From Gemmatimonadota bacterium (GTDB taxonomy: Bacteria > Latescibacterota > UBA2968 > UBA8231), in the NCBI GenBank assembly GCA_009840005.1, contig VXOR01000044.1:1-59473 (forward strand): DNA of 59,473 bases, read 5' to 3'. This document shows positions 37,972-45,832 of this stretch, piece after piece. Under the pieces are notes generated by a model. The model made no database searches. It was given only the letters and a program-made list of their open reading frames with translations, and had not been told where the DNA came from. Every line of letters starts with the position of its first letter. Within the stretch, counting starts at the first letter, position 1. Made by a program: the position numbers and the translations under genes.

Positions 37972-38039
37972 CAGGGGTAGTACGTCCGTTTTATCGTCTC
38001 AACCGCGTTTACAAGCCCCTGATTACAGGGGCTTTTTTT
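37972..38039 (+). terminator. tyrS attenuator: segments 2, 3 and 4 with U-tract
   Basis: AAGCCCCTG (38013-38021) and CAGGGGCTT (38026-38034) form a 9-bp stem with a 4-nt loop followed by seven T in total, a strong terminator 25 bp before tyrS. CAGGGG at 37972-37977 (segment 2) is identical to the terminator's 3' arm and can pair with CCCCTG (segment 3) to block it. GGGGTA (37974-37979) can instead pair with TACCCC of the leader peptide (segment 1). Segments 2-4 lie in the 3' exon of the intron. Confidence 0.8.
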
Positions 38040-38063
38040 ATGCCCATACCAGAAGGAAATGCA

Positions 38064-39311
38064 ATGAACATCATACCCGATCTTGAATTTCGCGGCTTGA
38101 TCTACCAAGTCACCGACCTCGACGGCCTCGCCGAGCGCCTCGCCGCCGGTCCAATCGTGCTCTACAATGGCTTCGACCCGACCGCCGACAGCCTGACGGT
38201 AGGCAACCTCGTGCCGATCCTGCTCCTGCGCCGCTTCCAGCTCGCCGGTCACAAAGTCATCGCCTTGGCTGGCGGCGGCACCGGCCTGATCGGCGATCCA
38301 GGCGGCAAGACCGAGGAGCGCCAGCTCAATGCCACCGACGTCGTGGCCGAGTGGACGCAACAGGTCAAAGCCCAGCTAGAGCGCTTCCTCGAATTCGACG
38401 GCCCCAACCCCGCAATCATGGTCGATAACCACGATTGGCTCGGCCAACTCGCGGCCATCGACTTTATGCGCGACGTCGGCAAGCACTTCCCTGTCCCCTA
38501 CATGCTGGCCAAGGACTCGGTCGCCTCCCGCCTAGAAACGGGCATCTCCTACACCGAGTTCAGCTACATGGCGCTACAGGCGTACGACTTTTTGGTCCTC
38601 AATGAAAAATACGGCTGCGAGTTGCAAACCGGCGGCTCTGACCAGTGGGGCAATATCACCGCTGGCACCGATCTGATCCGCCGCTCCGCCGGCAGCCGGG
38701 CCTTTGGCCTGACCTGCCCGCTAGTAACCAAAGCAGACGGCACCAAATTCGGCAAGACCGAAGCGGGCACGGTCTGGCTCGACGCCGCTAAGACCTCGCC
38801 TTACCAGTTTTACCAGTTCTGGATCAACGCCGAAGACCAGAAGGTCATCGATCACCTGAAAACGTACACCTTCTTGGAGCAAGACGCGATCCTCCAACTC
38901 GCCGAGACCGTCCGCGACCAACCCGAACGGCGCGAGGCCCAGCGCACCCTCGCCGCCGAAGCAACGACCATCGTGCATGGAGCCGACGCTGCTCGCCGAG
39001 CCGAACGCATCTCGCACGCGCTCTTTTACGGAGAGTTTCAGGACCTATCCGAGGAGGAAATCCTCGAAGGCTTTGACGACGTGCCAACGCACGCTATGGG
39101 TCAAGATGAACTAGGACTGATCGATCTGCTCGTCGCGGCCGGCGTCTCGTCCTCTAAGCGCCAAGCACGCCAAGACGTGCAAAACGGCTCAATCTACATC
39201 AACGGCGAGCGCTGCACGGACATGACGCGGAACATGCGGTGCCAAGAGGGCCTACACGGCAAGTACCTGATCGTGCGCCGAGGGAAGAAGCAATACACTC
39301 TCGTCTGCTAG
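38064..39311 (+). CDS. tyrS: Tyrosyl-tRNA synthetase
   Basis: A 415-residue class I synthetase starting at MNIIPDLEFRG (ATG 38064, behind AGAAGGA). Catalytic region GFDPTADSLTVGNLVPILLL: the HIGH box reads TVGN, so the first His of the usual HIGH/HVGH is Thr. KFGKT (TKADGTKFGKTEAG) is the KMSKS equivalent. A C-terminal S4-type RNA-binding domain runs VSSSKRQARQDVQNGSIYIN. Expression is predicted to be controlled by a Tyr leader-peptide attenuator, now interrupted by a group II intron. It ends 10 bp before the convergent guaA. Confidence 0.95.
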   Translation: MNIIPDLEFRGLIYQVTDLDGLAERLAAGPIVLYNGFDPTADSLTVGNLVPILLLRRFQLAGHKVIALAGGGTGLIGDPGGKTEERQLNATDVVAEWTQQVKAQLERFLEFDGPNPAIMVDNHDWLGQLAAIDFMRDVGKHFPVPYMLAKDSVASRLETGISYTEFSYMALQAYDFLVLNEKYGCELQTGGSDQWGNITAGTDLIRRSAGSRAFGLTCPLVTKADGTKFGKTEAGTVWLDAAKTSPYQFYQFWINAEDQKVIDHLKTYTFLEQDAILQLAETVRDQPERREAQRTLAAEATTIVHGADAARRAERISHALFYGEFQDLSEEEILEGFDDVPTHAMGQDELGLIDLLVAAGVSSSKRQARQDVQNGSIYINGERCTDMTRNMRCQEGLHGKYLIVRRGKKQYTLVC

Positions 39312-39321
39312 GAATCTAGGC

Positions 39322-41127
39322 TCACTCCCACTCCACCGTGCCCGGCGGCTTGTGGGTAATGTCGTAGAAGACCGCCTCAATGCCCGCTAACGCCAACAGC
39401 CGCTCGCACACGTCGTCCAAAAACGCCTGCGGCAACGGGCAAAAGCGCGCGGTCATAAAGTCGGAGGTCGCAATCGGCCGCAGCACCACGCTCTCTTGCA
39501 CCCCATCCGACGACAGCGGCAGCAGCACCGTCGGCATCTGGGTCACTTCCTCCATCAGCCCGTGGCGCTCCAACGCCTCCATGCTGATGGCATCGGCCCG
39601 ACGCAGGAGATCGAGCCGGTCGCGGGTTAAATACCCCGCTTTGATGTCTTGCTGCGGCCGCGGTGTCGGCCCCAGCAGGTAAATCACCCGATTGATCGAC
39701 GGGAAGTTATTGGTCAGTTCGGTAGAAAGGGCCTCCAGCGTCTTCCACTCCCTCTGGCCAGTGACCACCGCAGGATGCGCATAGGTCCGCGAATCGCCCT
39801 GCACGCCAACGCTGCGCAACGGCAGCACATCGAGCGCCAGACCGAACGTCGCCGCCACCTTCTGCGCCTCGGCGACCGTTTCGTGAGCCAAGTCGCCACC
39901 AGCATCCTCTGCGTCTGGCCCATCGCTGCACAAAGCCCGCACCGCCAGCCCCGGCCCTGGGAACGGATGCCGCCAGACTAAGTGATGCGGCAGGCCGAGC
40001 GTCTCGCCCAAGGTGCGCGCCTCGTCCTTGTAGAGCTGGTCCAGCGGCTCGACGACCTTGCCCTCGGCCAAAAGCTGATCGATGACGCCGACGCGGTTGT
40101 GGTGCGTCTTGATGACTGCCGCGTTTTCCGTGCCACCGGATTCGATGGTATCCGTGTAGAGCGTCCCCTGGCCCAACAGCCACTCGTCCGGGTCCAGCGC
40201 CAGCGCCGCCAGCGCCCGGTCGCGGACGCGAATGAATTCCTCACCAATCTGCCGCCGCTTTTCCTCTGGATCGGCAATCCCCTCTGTGGCGGCGAGAAAT
40301 TCCGCACTGGCATCGACGACTTCTAGATTGTGCAGGCCCGCCCCCTTCATCAGCCGCTCGACCATCGCAGTCTCGCCCTCGCGCATAAAGCCGTTGTCAA
40401 TGTGCAAGCCCAGCACCCGCTCCGCACCCAAGGCGCGGTTGAGCAGGAGAAACGCCACCGACGAATCGACTCCGCCGCTGACGAACAAAAAGACATTGCG
40501 CCCCTGCGCCTGCTCTTGGATTCGCTCTATCGTCTGCTCGGTGTAGCGCTCCATCGTCCAGTTCCGCTCGGCACCGCACAACGCGGCGAAGTTATCGAGA
40601 ATATCCATACCCCGAACGGTGTGCGTCACTTCTGGATGGAACTGCAAGCCGTAGATCTTGCGCTCGGCGTCGCCCATTGCCGCCACCGGGCAGTCCTCGG
40701 TCGCGCCCAAGACGGCAAACCCAGGTGGCAAAGCTGCAACGTGGTCGCGATGGCTCATCCACACCCGCTCGCGCTCGTCCAATCCGGCCAGCACGCCCTC
40801 TGCCTTGTGGACGTGCAGATAGGCCTCGCCAAACTCGTGAGTCTCCCCCATTTCGACTTGGCCGCCTAAGCGGTGGCAGAGCAGTTGGTGGCCGTAGCAC
40901 AAGCCCAGCATCGGCTTGCCCATCGCCAAAATATCGGGATTGTACGCCGGAGCTTCCGGGTCATAGACGCTGGCCGGACCACCCGACAGAATCAACCCAT
41001 CGGCGTCTTGCAAATCAGCGACCGCGGTCTCTGGCGAACGAATCTCAGCATGGACGCGGAGGCGGCGAATGCGGTTGGCAATCAGGTGGGCGTACTGCCC
41101 GCCAAAGTCAAGGACGACGATGCTCAA
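39322..41127 (-). CDS. guaA: GMP synthase (glutamine-hydrolysing)
   Basis: Converts XMP to GMP with glutamine and ATP. The N-terminal class I glutaminase has GLCYGHQLLCHRLGG (catalytic Cys) and FHPEVTHT (His-x-Glu). The ATP pyrophosphatase P-loop is FVSGGVDSSVAFLLL. The C-terminal dimerisation region ends KPPGTVEWE, the family's standard end. At 601 residues it is longer than the usual 515-525, with extra residues around CSDGPDAEDAGGDLAHETV and in the C-terminal third, as in some longer bacterial forms. It stands alone with a PIN-domain gene upstream. Confidence 0.95.
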   Translation of the reverse strand: MSIVVLDFGGQYAHLIANRIRRLRVHAEIRSPETAVADLQDADGLILSGGPASVYDPEAPAYNPDILAMGKPMLGLCYGHQLLCHRLGGQVEMGETHEFGEAYLHVHKAEGVLAGLDERERVWMSHRDHVAALPPGFAVLGATEDCPVAAMGDAERKIYGLQFHPEVTHTVRGMDILDNFAALCGAERNWTMERYTEQTIERIQEQAQGRNVFLFVSGGVDSSVAFLLLNRALGAERVLGLHIDNGFMREGETAMVERLMKGAGLHNLEVVDASAEFLAATEGIADPEEKRRQIGEEFIRVRDRALAALALDPDEWLLGQGTLYTDTIESGGTENAAVIKTHHNRVGVIDQLLAEGKVVEPLDQLYKDEARTLGETLGLPHHLVWRHPFPGPGLAVRALCSDGPDAEDAGGDLAHETVAEAQKVAATFGLALDVLPLRSVGVQGDSRTYAHPAVVTGQREWKTLEALSTELTNNFPSINRVIYLLGPTPRPQQDIKAGYLTRDRLDLLRRADAISMEALERHGLMEEVTQMPTVLLPLSSDGVQESVVLRPIATSDFMTARFCPLPQAFLDDVCERLLALAGIEAVFYDITHKPPGTVEWE

Positions 41128-41163
41128 GAGAAATCTCCAGTGAACGAGGGCGACGACTGTGAA

Positions 41164-41628
41164 TTACAACGCTTGTAAGTGTGTAAAATTCAATGCTGCT
41201 ACCTTTCCTTCTGCAAAAGCTGCCACGAACAAATCCAAATCCACGGTGACCAATGGAGTTTCTTCGGAGATAACCTCCAAGAGCGCAGCGTCGGTCAATC
41301 CAAGTCTCACGAATGCGTTGTTGCGGGAGGCAGTCTTACTTTCAACGATGATCTCCTCGTTTGTTCCAATGATGCGGCGTAGTACCGCAAAAAATCGGGA
41401 ACGTTCTGGATTCGGATGTTGAGCGAGTAGATTGGAGGCTTCAGTTAGCGTGTTTGGCGTCAAGAATACCTGACCAGCCGCTTGCTCAATTAGCTCGACC
41501 AAACGCCCATAATCTTCCACCATGAATGTCCGTAGCCGACGATGCTTGGAAATCAACGCTTGATCTGTCGCACCCACGACGAGCAGCACGAGCAGGTTGG
41601 CGTCAATGAATATCCCTTTCCGGGTCAT
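41164..41628 (-). CDS. PIN-domain protein, possible toxin
   Basis: A 154-residue PIN fold with Asp near the N-terminus (GIFIDANLLVLL), Glu in TPNTLTEASNLL, Asp in RLGLTDAALLEV and Asp in PLVTVDLDLF. These four acidic residues form the Mg2+ site of PIN ribonucleases (VapC type). It lies 4 bp after a 104-residue gene that is not a known antitoxin family, in the order expected of a toxin-antitoxin pair. Confidence 0.75.
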   Translation of the reverse strand: MTRKGIFIDANLLVLLVVGATDQALISKHRRLRTFMVEDYGRLVELIEQAAGQVFLTPNTLTEASNLLAQHPNPERSRFFAVLRRIIGTNEEIIVESKTASRNNAFVRLGLTDAALLEVISEETPLVTVDLDLFVAAFAEGKVAALNFTHLQAL

Positions 41629-41632
41629 TGGC

Positions 41633-41947
41633 TCAATTATGATCAGCTAGAGCGCGGTTCATAACGGATATGACGCGACCGTCGTTGTCGCGTACGCGAA
41701 CGATCTTGTAGGAGCGCTGTGTTAAAGGTGGCGGCTTTAATTCGTCAAGCACAGACCCAGAAGCAAAAGAAGGCGGAGGAGAATCCTCAGGTAATTCCCA
41801 AGGTCGAGAGAAACCGATAGTTATGTGCCAAACTTTCGATAGGTCGTCGAATTCAACCTCTTCTAGACCAACATGTTTCACATTTTCATCAGAAAAAAGG
41901 TCAGTAATATATTCTCGCGCCGTCCGCGCGGCTTCCTTCACATCCAT
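41633..41947 (-). CDS. Small protein encoded before the PIN gene
   Basis: A 104-residue protein beginning MDVKEAARTAREYITDLFSD, with EVEFDDLSKVWHITIGFSRP in the middle and a Pro-rich linker (LPEDSPPPSFASGS) before a C-terminal KIVRVRDNDGRVISVMNR. There is no ribbon-helix-helix, AbrB or Phd pattern. Start behind AAAAGGAGG. The 4-bp spacing to the PIN gene suggests an antitoxin or partner; that is inference. Confidence 0.6.
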   Translation of the reverse strand: MDVKEAARTAREYITDLFSDENVKHVGLEEVEFDDLSKVWHITIGFSRPWELPEDSPPPSFASGSVLDELKPPPLTQRSYKIVRVRDNDGRVISVMNRALADHN

Positions 41948-41988
41948 TGTGAGCCTCCTTTTTTTTACAGGCCTAGGCGTTGGCTCGG

Positions 41989-42534
41989 TTATACCTGCCC
42001 TTTCAAGCTACCCCACGAAATGGGCGCTACATTCGTCTGATCTTCAGTGAGATACAACCCAGCGCCAATGTAATAGGATGCACCCTCAATCTCGATGGGG
42101 GCCACGTAGCTTACCTTGGTGGACTCGTCCTCTCCTGCGATCGCCGGATTATCAAAGAGATATTCCGTAAATCCGCCCCCGGCTTGTGCCGCCGCGATAT
42201 TCTGCTGCGTGATCTTAACGCCATTGCTGTCTTCTGAGTCGATATTATTGACCCCTTCGCGCTCAGGTTGGGTCGCGTGGAAGAAGCCCACGCCATCGTA
42301 ACTGGTGATGAAGATATAAATCGACCCATGCCTCCATCCTTCATCGGTCCTGAAGGTCTCCAAAATAGCCGCCCGCGCCGCTTCGTCTTGTGCCGACTCC
42401 AGCAGGCTCTTCGCTTCCAACACAAAATTCTTCAGCGTCTCTCGATCTACTACATCCCTTGCGGCAGCAGCGGCTTGTTCTACTCCGCCGAGCAGCCCTA
42501 TCGCAACTAGGACAAACGACAATATTCGGACCAT
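41989..42534 (-). CDS. Secreted Cache-like sensor-domain protein
   Basis: Starting at ATG 42534 behind GGGGAGAAAATC gives 181 residues with signal peptide MVRILSFVLVAIGLLGGVEQ. The mature part is a single Cache-type fold: RETLKNFVLEAKSLLESA helix, IYIFITSYDGVGFFHATQPE, GGGFTEYLFDNPA, and VSYVAPIEIEGASYYIGAGL. No signalling domain is attached, so it is a free periplasmic ligand-binding protein. The C-terminus ISWGSLKGQV carries a W-G-x-L-K motif like two other secreted proteins here. Confidence 0.8.
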   Translation of the reverse strand: MVRILSFVLVAIGLLGGVEQAAAAARDVVDRETLKNFVLEAKSLLESAQDEAARAAILETFRTDEGWRHGSIYIFITSYDGVGFFHATQPEREGVNNIDSEDSNGVKITQQNIAAAQAGGGFTEYLFDNPAIAGEDESTKVSYVAPIEIEGASYYIGAGLYLTEDQTNVAPISWGSLKGQV

Positions 42535-42667
42535 GATTTTCTCCCCACGATTGGTTAATGAATGGTAAGTAGTACGTAAAGCGGCTTTAAGTGTATAGTC
42601 AAGACGCGTCGGCTCTTTTCCCTTCCTAGGCAAGACGCGAGCGCGCCGCTAGACTATATTTGCTCGC

Positions 42668-43957
42668 ATGACTTCCACCCCCACCCCATCCGCACGCCTG
42701 CGTCCCGAGCTAGGACTAATCGGCACCATTGCCCTCGGCTTGGGTTCGATCGTCGGCACCGGCGTCTTCGTCAGCATTGGCATCGGCGCTGGCATCGCTG
42801 GACCGGCGGTACTAGTCGCCATCGCCATCGGGGCGTTAGTCGCCCTCTGCAACGGCCTGTCCAGCGCCCAACTAGCTGCCAGCCATCCGCTCAGCGGCGG
42901 TACGTACCAATACGGCTATGAGTACGCCTCGCCAGCCATCGGCTTTACCGCCGGGTGGATGTTCATCTGTGCCAAGAGCGCGACCGCAGCCACCGCGGCG
43001 ATGGGACTGGCCGGCTACCTGCTCAACGCACTGGATCAGGCCACATCTATCACTCCGATCGCCCTAGCAGCCGTGCTAGCACTCACCCTCATCTCCCTCC
43101 TGGGCATCAACCGCACCAACAAGGTCAACATCGCCATCGTCGCCGCGACGCTTTGCTCGCTGATCGCCTTTATCGTCGCTGGCACACCCAGCGCCCTGCA
43201 CAACCTGCATCTGACCCCTTTCTTGGGAGACCAAGGCTGGTCGGCCCTATTTCATGCCAGCGCCCTGATGTTCGTCGCCTATACGGGCTACGGTCGCATT
43301 GCCACACTTGGCGAAGAAGTGCGCCAACCCCGCAAGACGATCCCCCGCGCTATCGTCGCCGTGCTGCTGATTTCTATGATGCTCTACATCGGCGTCGGTG
43401 CCATCGCCATAGCCGCCGTAGGGTCGGAGGCATTTTACGCAGCCACCATGGAGAAGGCCGCTCCCCTAAAGGTCATCGCCCAGAACTTTGACGCGCCCGG
43501 CGTCTCTTGGATTCTGGCTATAGGAGCGATCACCGCTATGGCCGGGGTACTGCTCAACCTAATCCTCGGTCTATCGCGGGTTCTGCTGGCTATGGGCCGC
43601 CGTGGAGATATGCCCCGGGCGCTTGCCCGTCTCAATCGGGATCAGACTACGCCTTCTATTGCCGTGGTAGTCGTCGGCCTAGCTATCGCCGGGCTAGTCC
43701 TCATAGGCAACATCAAGACCACTTGGTCCTTTAGCGCCTTCACTATTCTGGTCTATTACGCCATCACCAACTTCTGCGCCCTGCGCTTGCCAGCCGACCA
43801 ACGGCTCTACCCCCGGTGGATAGCCATAGTAGGCTTAGTCGCCTGCTTAGGGTTGGCGTTTTTTGTCGAGCACACAATTTGGCTCAGTGGGTTAGGATTG
43901 CTCTTGCTCGGCTGGTGTTGGCACCGCGTGGCACAGCATCGCATGGGGAAAGCCTAG
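42668..43957 (+). CDS. APC-superfamily amino acid permease
   Basis: A 429-residue protein with about 12 membrane helices. Helix 1 GLIGTIALGLGSIVGTGVFV is the amino acid-polyamine-organocation signature (GxGSIVGTGxF), and LSGGTYQYGYEYASPAIGF is also diagnostic. Later helices include FVAYTGYGRIATLGEEVRQP. Transported amino acid not predictable. No clear ribosome binding site precedes the ATG. Confidence 0.9.
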   Translation: MTSTPTPSARLRPELGLIGTIALGLGSIVGTGVFVSIGIGAGIAGPAVLVAIAIGALVALCNGLSSAQLAASHPLSGGTYQYGYEYASPAIGFTAGWMFICAKSATAATAAMGLAGYLLNALDQATSITPIALAAVLALTLISLLGINRTNKVNIAIVAATLCSLIAFIVAGTPSALHNLHLTPFLGDQGWSALFHASALMFVAYTGYGRIATLGEEVRQPRKTIPRAIVAVLLISMMLYIGVGAIAIAAVGSEAFYAATMEKAAPLKVIAQNFDAPGVSWILAIGAITAMAGVLLNLILGLSRVLLAMGRRGDMPRALARLNRDQTTPSIAVVVVGLAIAGLVLIGNIKTTWSFSAFTILVYYAITNFCALRLPADQRLYPRWIAIVGLVACLGLAFFVEHTIWLSGLGLLLLGWCWHRVAQHRMGKA

Positions 43958-44015
43958 CGCGTGGAACGAACGGACGCGCTTTCGTCTATATTCTTTACAG
44001 GTATTGCAACCTTGT

Positions 44016-44090
44016 CATGCTGAGCGCAGCGCAGCGGAGTCGAAGCATCTCGCTGAACGATGCGTAACGCCAGCTAATCAATGCTTCAGG
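44016..44090. mobile_element. MITE copy D (half element)
   Basis: TGTCATGCTGAGCGCAGCGC, then GGAGTCGAAGCATCTC and ATGCGTAACGCCAG match the right half of the MITE (compare 44850-44915). The left half and a recognisable left inverted repeat are absent. It lies just before a barrel gene whose ribosome binding site GGAGAAG follows. Confidence 0.5.
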
Positions 44091-44100
44091 AGAAGCCCCT

Positions 44101-44703
44101 ATGTCTATCCCCCGTCTGATCTGGATCAGCCTACTGACGAGCGGCATCGCCGCCGCCGACCAAGGTCCCTTGGCCGACCGAGGTGACTGGGCGTTGGGCG
44201 TGGCCCTGCCCTCTAGCGGCGGAAGCAGCTTCAGCCTGTGGAAAATCCGCTCTCCCACCACCGCCGTGGGCTTGGAAGTGGATGTTTCGTGGAGCTACGC
44301 CGATTCCACCGCCAACGCCGATGATCCCGACCCGACCACCCTTCAAACCCATTCCCTAAGACTGCATCTGCGCCCTACTATCAAGCACTATCGTCCACTG
44401 CACGAACGAGTTGCACCTTTTATGTACGGCCAAGTCTCAGTCGGTTTTTCGGGTAGCAAACGAGACTCTGATCCGCATACGCAGCAGGGCGGCAGCTACG
44501 GCAGCATAGGGATAGCACTGGGTTTGGGAGTCGAATGGTTCCCATTCCAACGCATCAGTTTAGGTGGTCAGACCGGACTGAGACTGGGCTACAGTTACGG
44601 ACAGCACGATACTAGAAGCAATTTTATTCTCAGGTCTAATCGCAATTGGTCCCTAGCCCTATCGACCTTCCAATCGGAGGTAAAGGCATTGATGTATTTT
44701 TGA
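44101..44703 (+). CDS. Small outer-membrane beta-barrel protein, paralogue 1
   Basis: A 200-residue protein with signal peptide MSIPRLIWISLLTSGIAAAD. The mature part (ADRGDWALGVALPSSGGSSF, SLRLHLRPTIKHYRPLHERV, SIGIALGLGVEWFPFQRISL) is a series of amphipathic strands ending in Phe (EVKALMYF), as expected for a small OmpA/OmpW-size barrel. The gene at 45833-46426 is a clear paralogue. Start behind GGAGAAG. Confidence 0.8.
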   Translation: MSIPRLIWISLLTSGIAAADQGPLADRGDWALGVALPSSGGSSFSLWKIRSPTTAVGLEVDVSWSYADSTANADDPDPTTLQTHSLRLHLRPTIKHYRPLHERVAPFMYGQVSVGFSGSKRDSDPHTQQGGSYGSIGIALGLGVEWFPFQRISLGGQTGLRLGYSYGQHDTRSNFILRSNRNWSLALSTFQSEVKALMYF

Positions 44704-44712
44704 CGAAAGACG

Positions 44713-45783
44713 ATGCCTCTCCTCATCACGCTCCACCAACCACTATTTCGAACGATGCCTTTTTTAATTCTCACTCCTAAGTACACGACAGTAGCGCGGT
44801 ATGAGATGCTTCGCTTCGCTCAGCATGACAACAGGGGCGTCATCCCCGGTCATGCTGAGCGGAGCAGAGCAGAGTCGAAGCATCTCAGCCCTCCCATGCC
44901 TAACGTCCAGTGGATTACTGTCGTGTACTTAGTTCTCACTCTATTGATAGCCATCCAGATAACGGCGTGCGACTATTGGAGCCCGACACAGTCTTTTGAC
45001 TCATCCGATGTTCCTAGGCGACCGGAACGTGTTTTTATTGGCGACGATACCCGCTTCAATGAGAATCGTCATTTCTCCCTAATTCTCTGGAATTGGCCAG
45101 CAAGTGCCGTAGATGCTATTTATTTTTTGCCACTTAACGAGACTACCGGTTATGGTACAGACGATCCCGATTACAGGATATACATTTTTGTGCGGTCATC
45201 CGATGCCGAATCAGCGATGCTGTGCCGCGACGATGGACAAACCATTGATGGGTTTCAGCCGAACCCCGCCTTCGCAGAAGTCTGTATTGTCGATGGCCAA
45301 ATAACCTTGCGCAAAAAGCAAGACTACTCTTTCAAGGATAATCCCGTCTCTCTAAGGATCATTCCCATAGTGGAAGAACCTTACCGACGATCAGAATTCC
45401 TCGTGACGACCGGAATACGTCTCACTAGTGATACTTCTTTGCGGTTCGAGGAAGGTGGAGTTATTCGAAGTCTCGTAAGTTGGCCGGCGAGTGCCGTAGA
45501 TAAAATCTATCTTGCACCAATTAACGAAGCCACTGACTATGGTCATAGATATGATCCTGATCAATGGATATACATTTTCGTGCGGCCGTCTGAGCCAGCG
45601 ATACTGTGCCGCGACGATGGACAAGCCATTGATGGGTTTCAGCCGAACCCCGCCTTCTCAGAGGTCTGTATTGTCGATGGCCGAATAACCTTGTACAAAA
45701 ATCAGGACTACTCCTTCAAGGATAATCCCGCCTTTTTATGGGTGGCTCCAGTACCGAATACCCCAAGACCAACCGGCAGTTAG
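44713..45783 (+). CDS. Lipoprotein with duplicated domain; signal region carries an in-frame MITE
   Basis: A 356-codon frame. The mature lipoprotein begins at Cys of ITACDYWSP and contains two copies of one domain, each ending LCRDDGQxIDGFQPNPAF, then VCIVDGxITL and QDYSFKDNP. The signal region is interrupted by MITE copy C (44777-44932). Without the element and one 9-bp duplicate, ATG 44755 gives MPFLILTLLIAIQITAC, a standard lipoprotein signal. The insert adds exactly 55 codons, so the frame survives, and a new ATG at 44896 gives MPNVQWITVVYLVLTLLIAI leading into the same lipobox. Which start is used now is unknown. Its neighbours are two paralogous barrels. Confidence 0.7.
   Translation: MPLLITLHQPLFRTMPFLILTPKYTTVARYEMLRFAQHDNRGVIPGHAERSRAESKHLSPPMPNVQWITVVYLVLTLLIAIQITACDYWSPTQSFDSSDVPRRPERVFIGDDTRFNENRHFSLILWNWPASAVDAIYFLPLNETTGYGTDDPDYRIYIFVRSSDAESAMLCRDDGQTIDGFQPNPAFAEVCIVDGQITLRKKQDYSFKDNPVSLRIIPIVEEPYRRSEFLVTTGIRLTSDTSLRFEEGGVIRSLVSWPASAVDKIYLAPINEATDYGHRYDPDQWIYIFVRPSEPAILCRDDGQAIDGFQPNPAFSEVCIVDGRITLYKNQDYSFKDNPAFLWVAPVPNTPRPTGS
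44777..44932. mobile_element. MITE copy C, intact, with 9-bp target duplication
   Basis: Ends are perfect 17-bp inverted repeats: CTAAGTACACGACAGTA at 44777-44793 and its reverse complement at 44916-44932. Flanks are identical 9-bp direct repeats, TTCTCACTC, at 44768-44776 and 44933-44941, so insertion is recent. The inside is an imperfect palindrome (GAGATGCTTCGCTTCGCTCA ... TGAGCGGAGC...GAAGCATCTC) with no transposase. It sits in the signal-peptide codons of a lipoprotein. Confidence 0.9.
45221..45346 (+). repeat. 126-bp direct repeat, copy 1 (in lipoprotein)
   Basis: TGTGCCGCGACGATGGACAA through GGATAATCCCG is repeated at 45605-45730 at the same length with about nine differences by eye. 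It encodes the conserved core of the duplicated domain. Higher DNA than domain-level similarity suggests recent duplication or gene conversion. Confidence 0.85.
45605..45730 (+). repeat. 126-bp direct repeat, copy 2 (in lipoprotein)
   Basis: Second copy of the block at 45221-45346, in the same reading frame of the same gene. Confidence 0.85.
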
Positions 45784-45832
45784 TCAGAGATTTCTACGCT
45801 GAGAAAATCCGACTTCTTTCGTGGAGAAAGCC

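Noticed and set aside
44850..44900. Palindromic GTCATGCTGAG blocks as terminators
   Set aside because: They lack a U-tract and recur with the inverted-repeat ends, so they are parts of a MITE.
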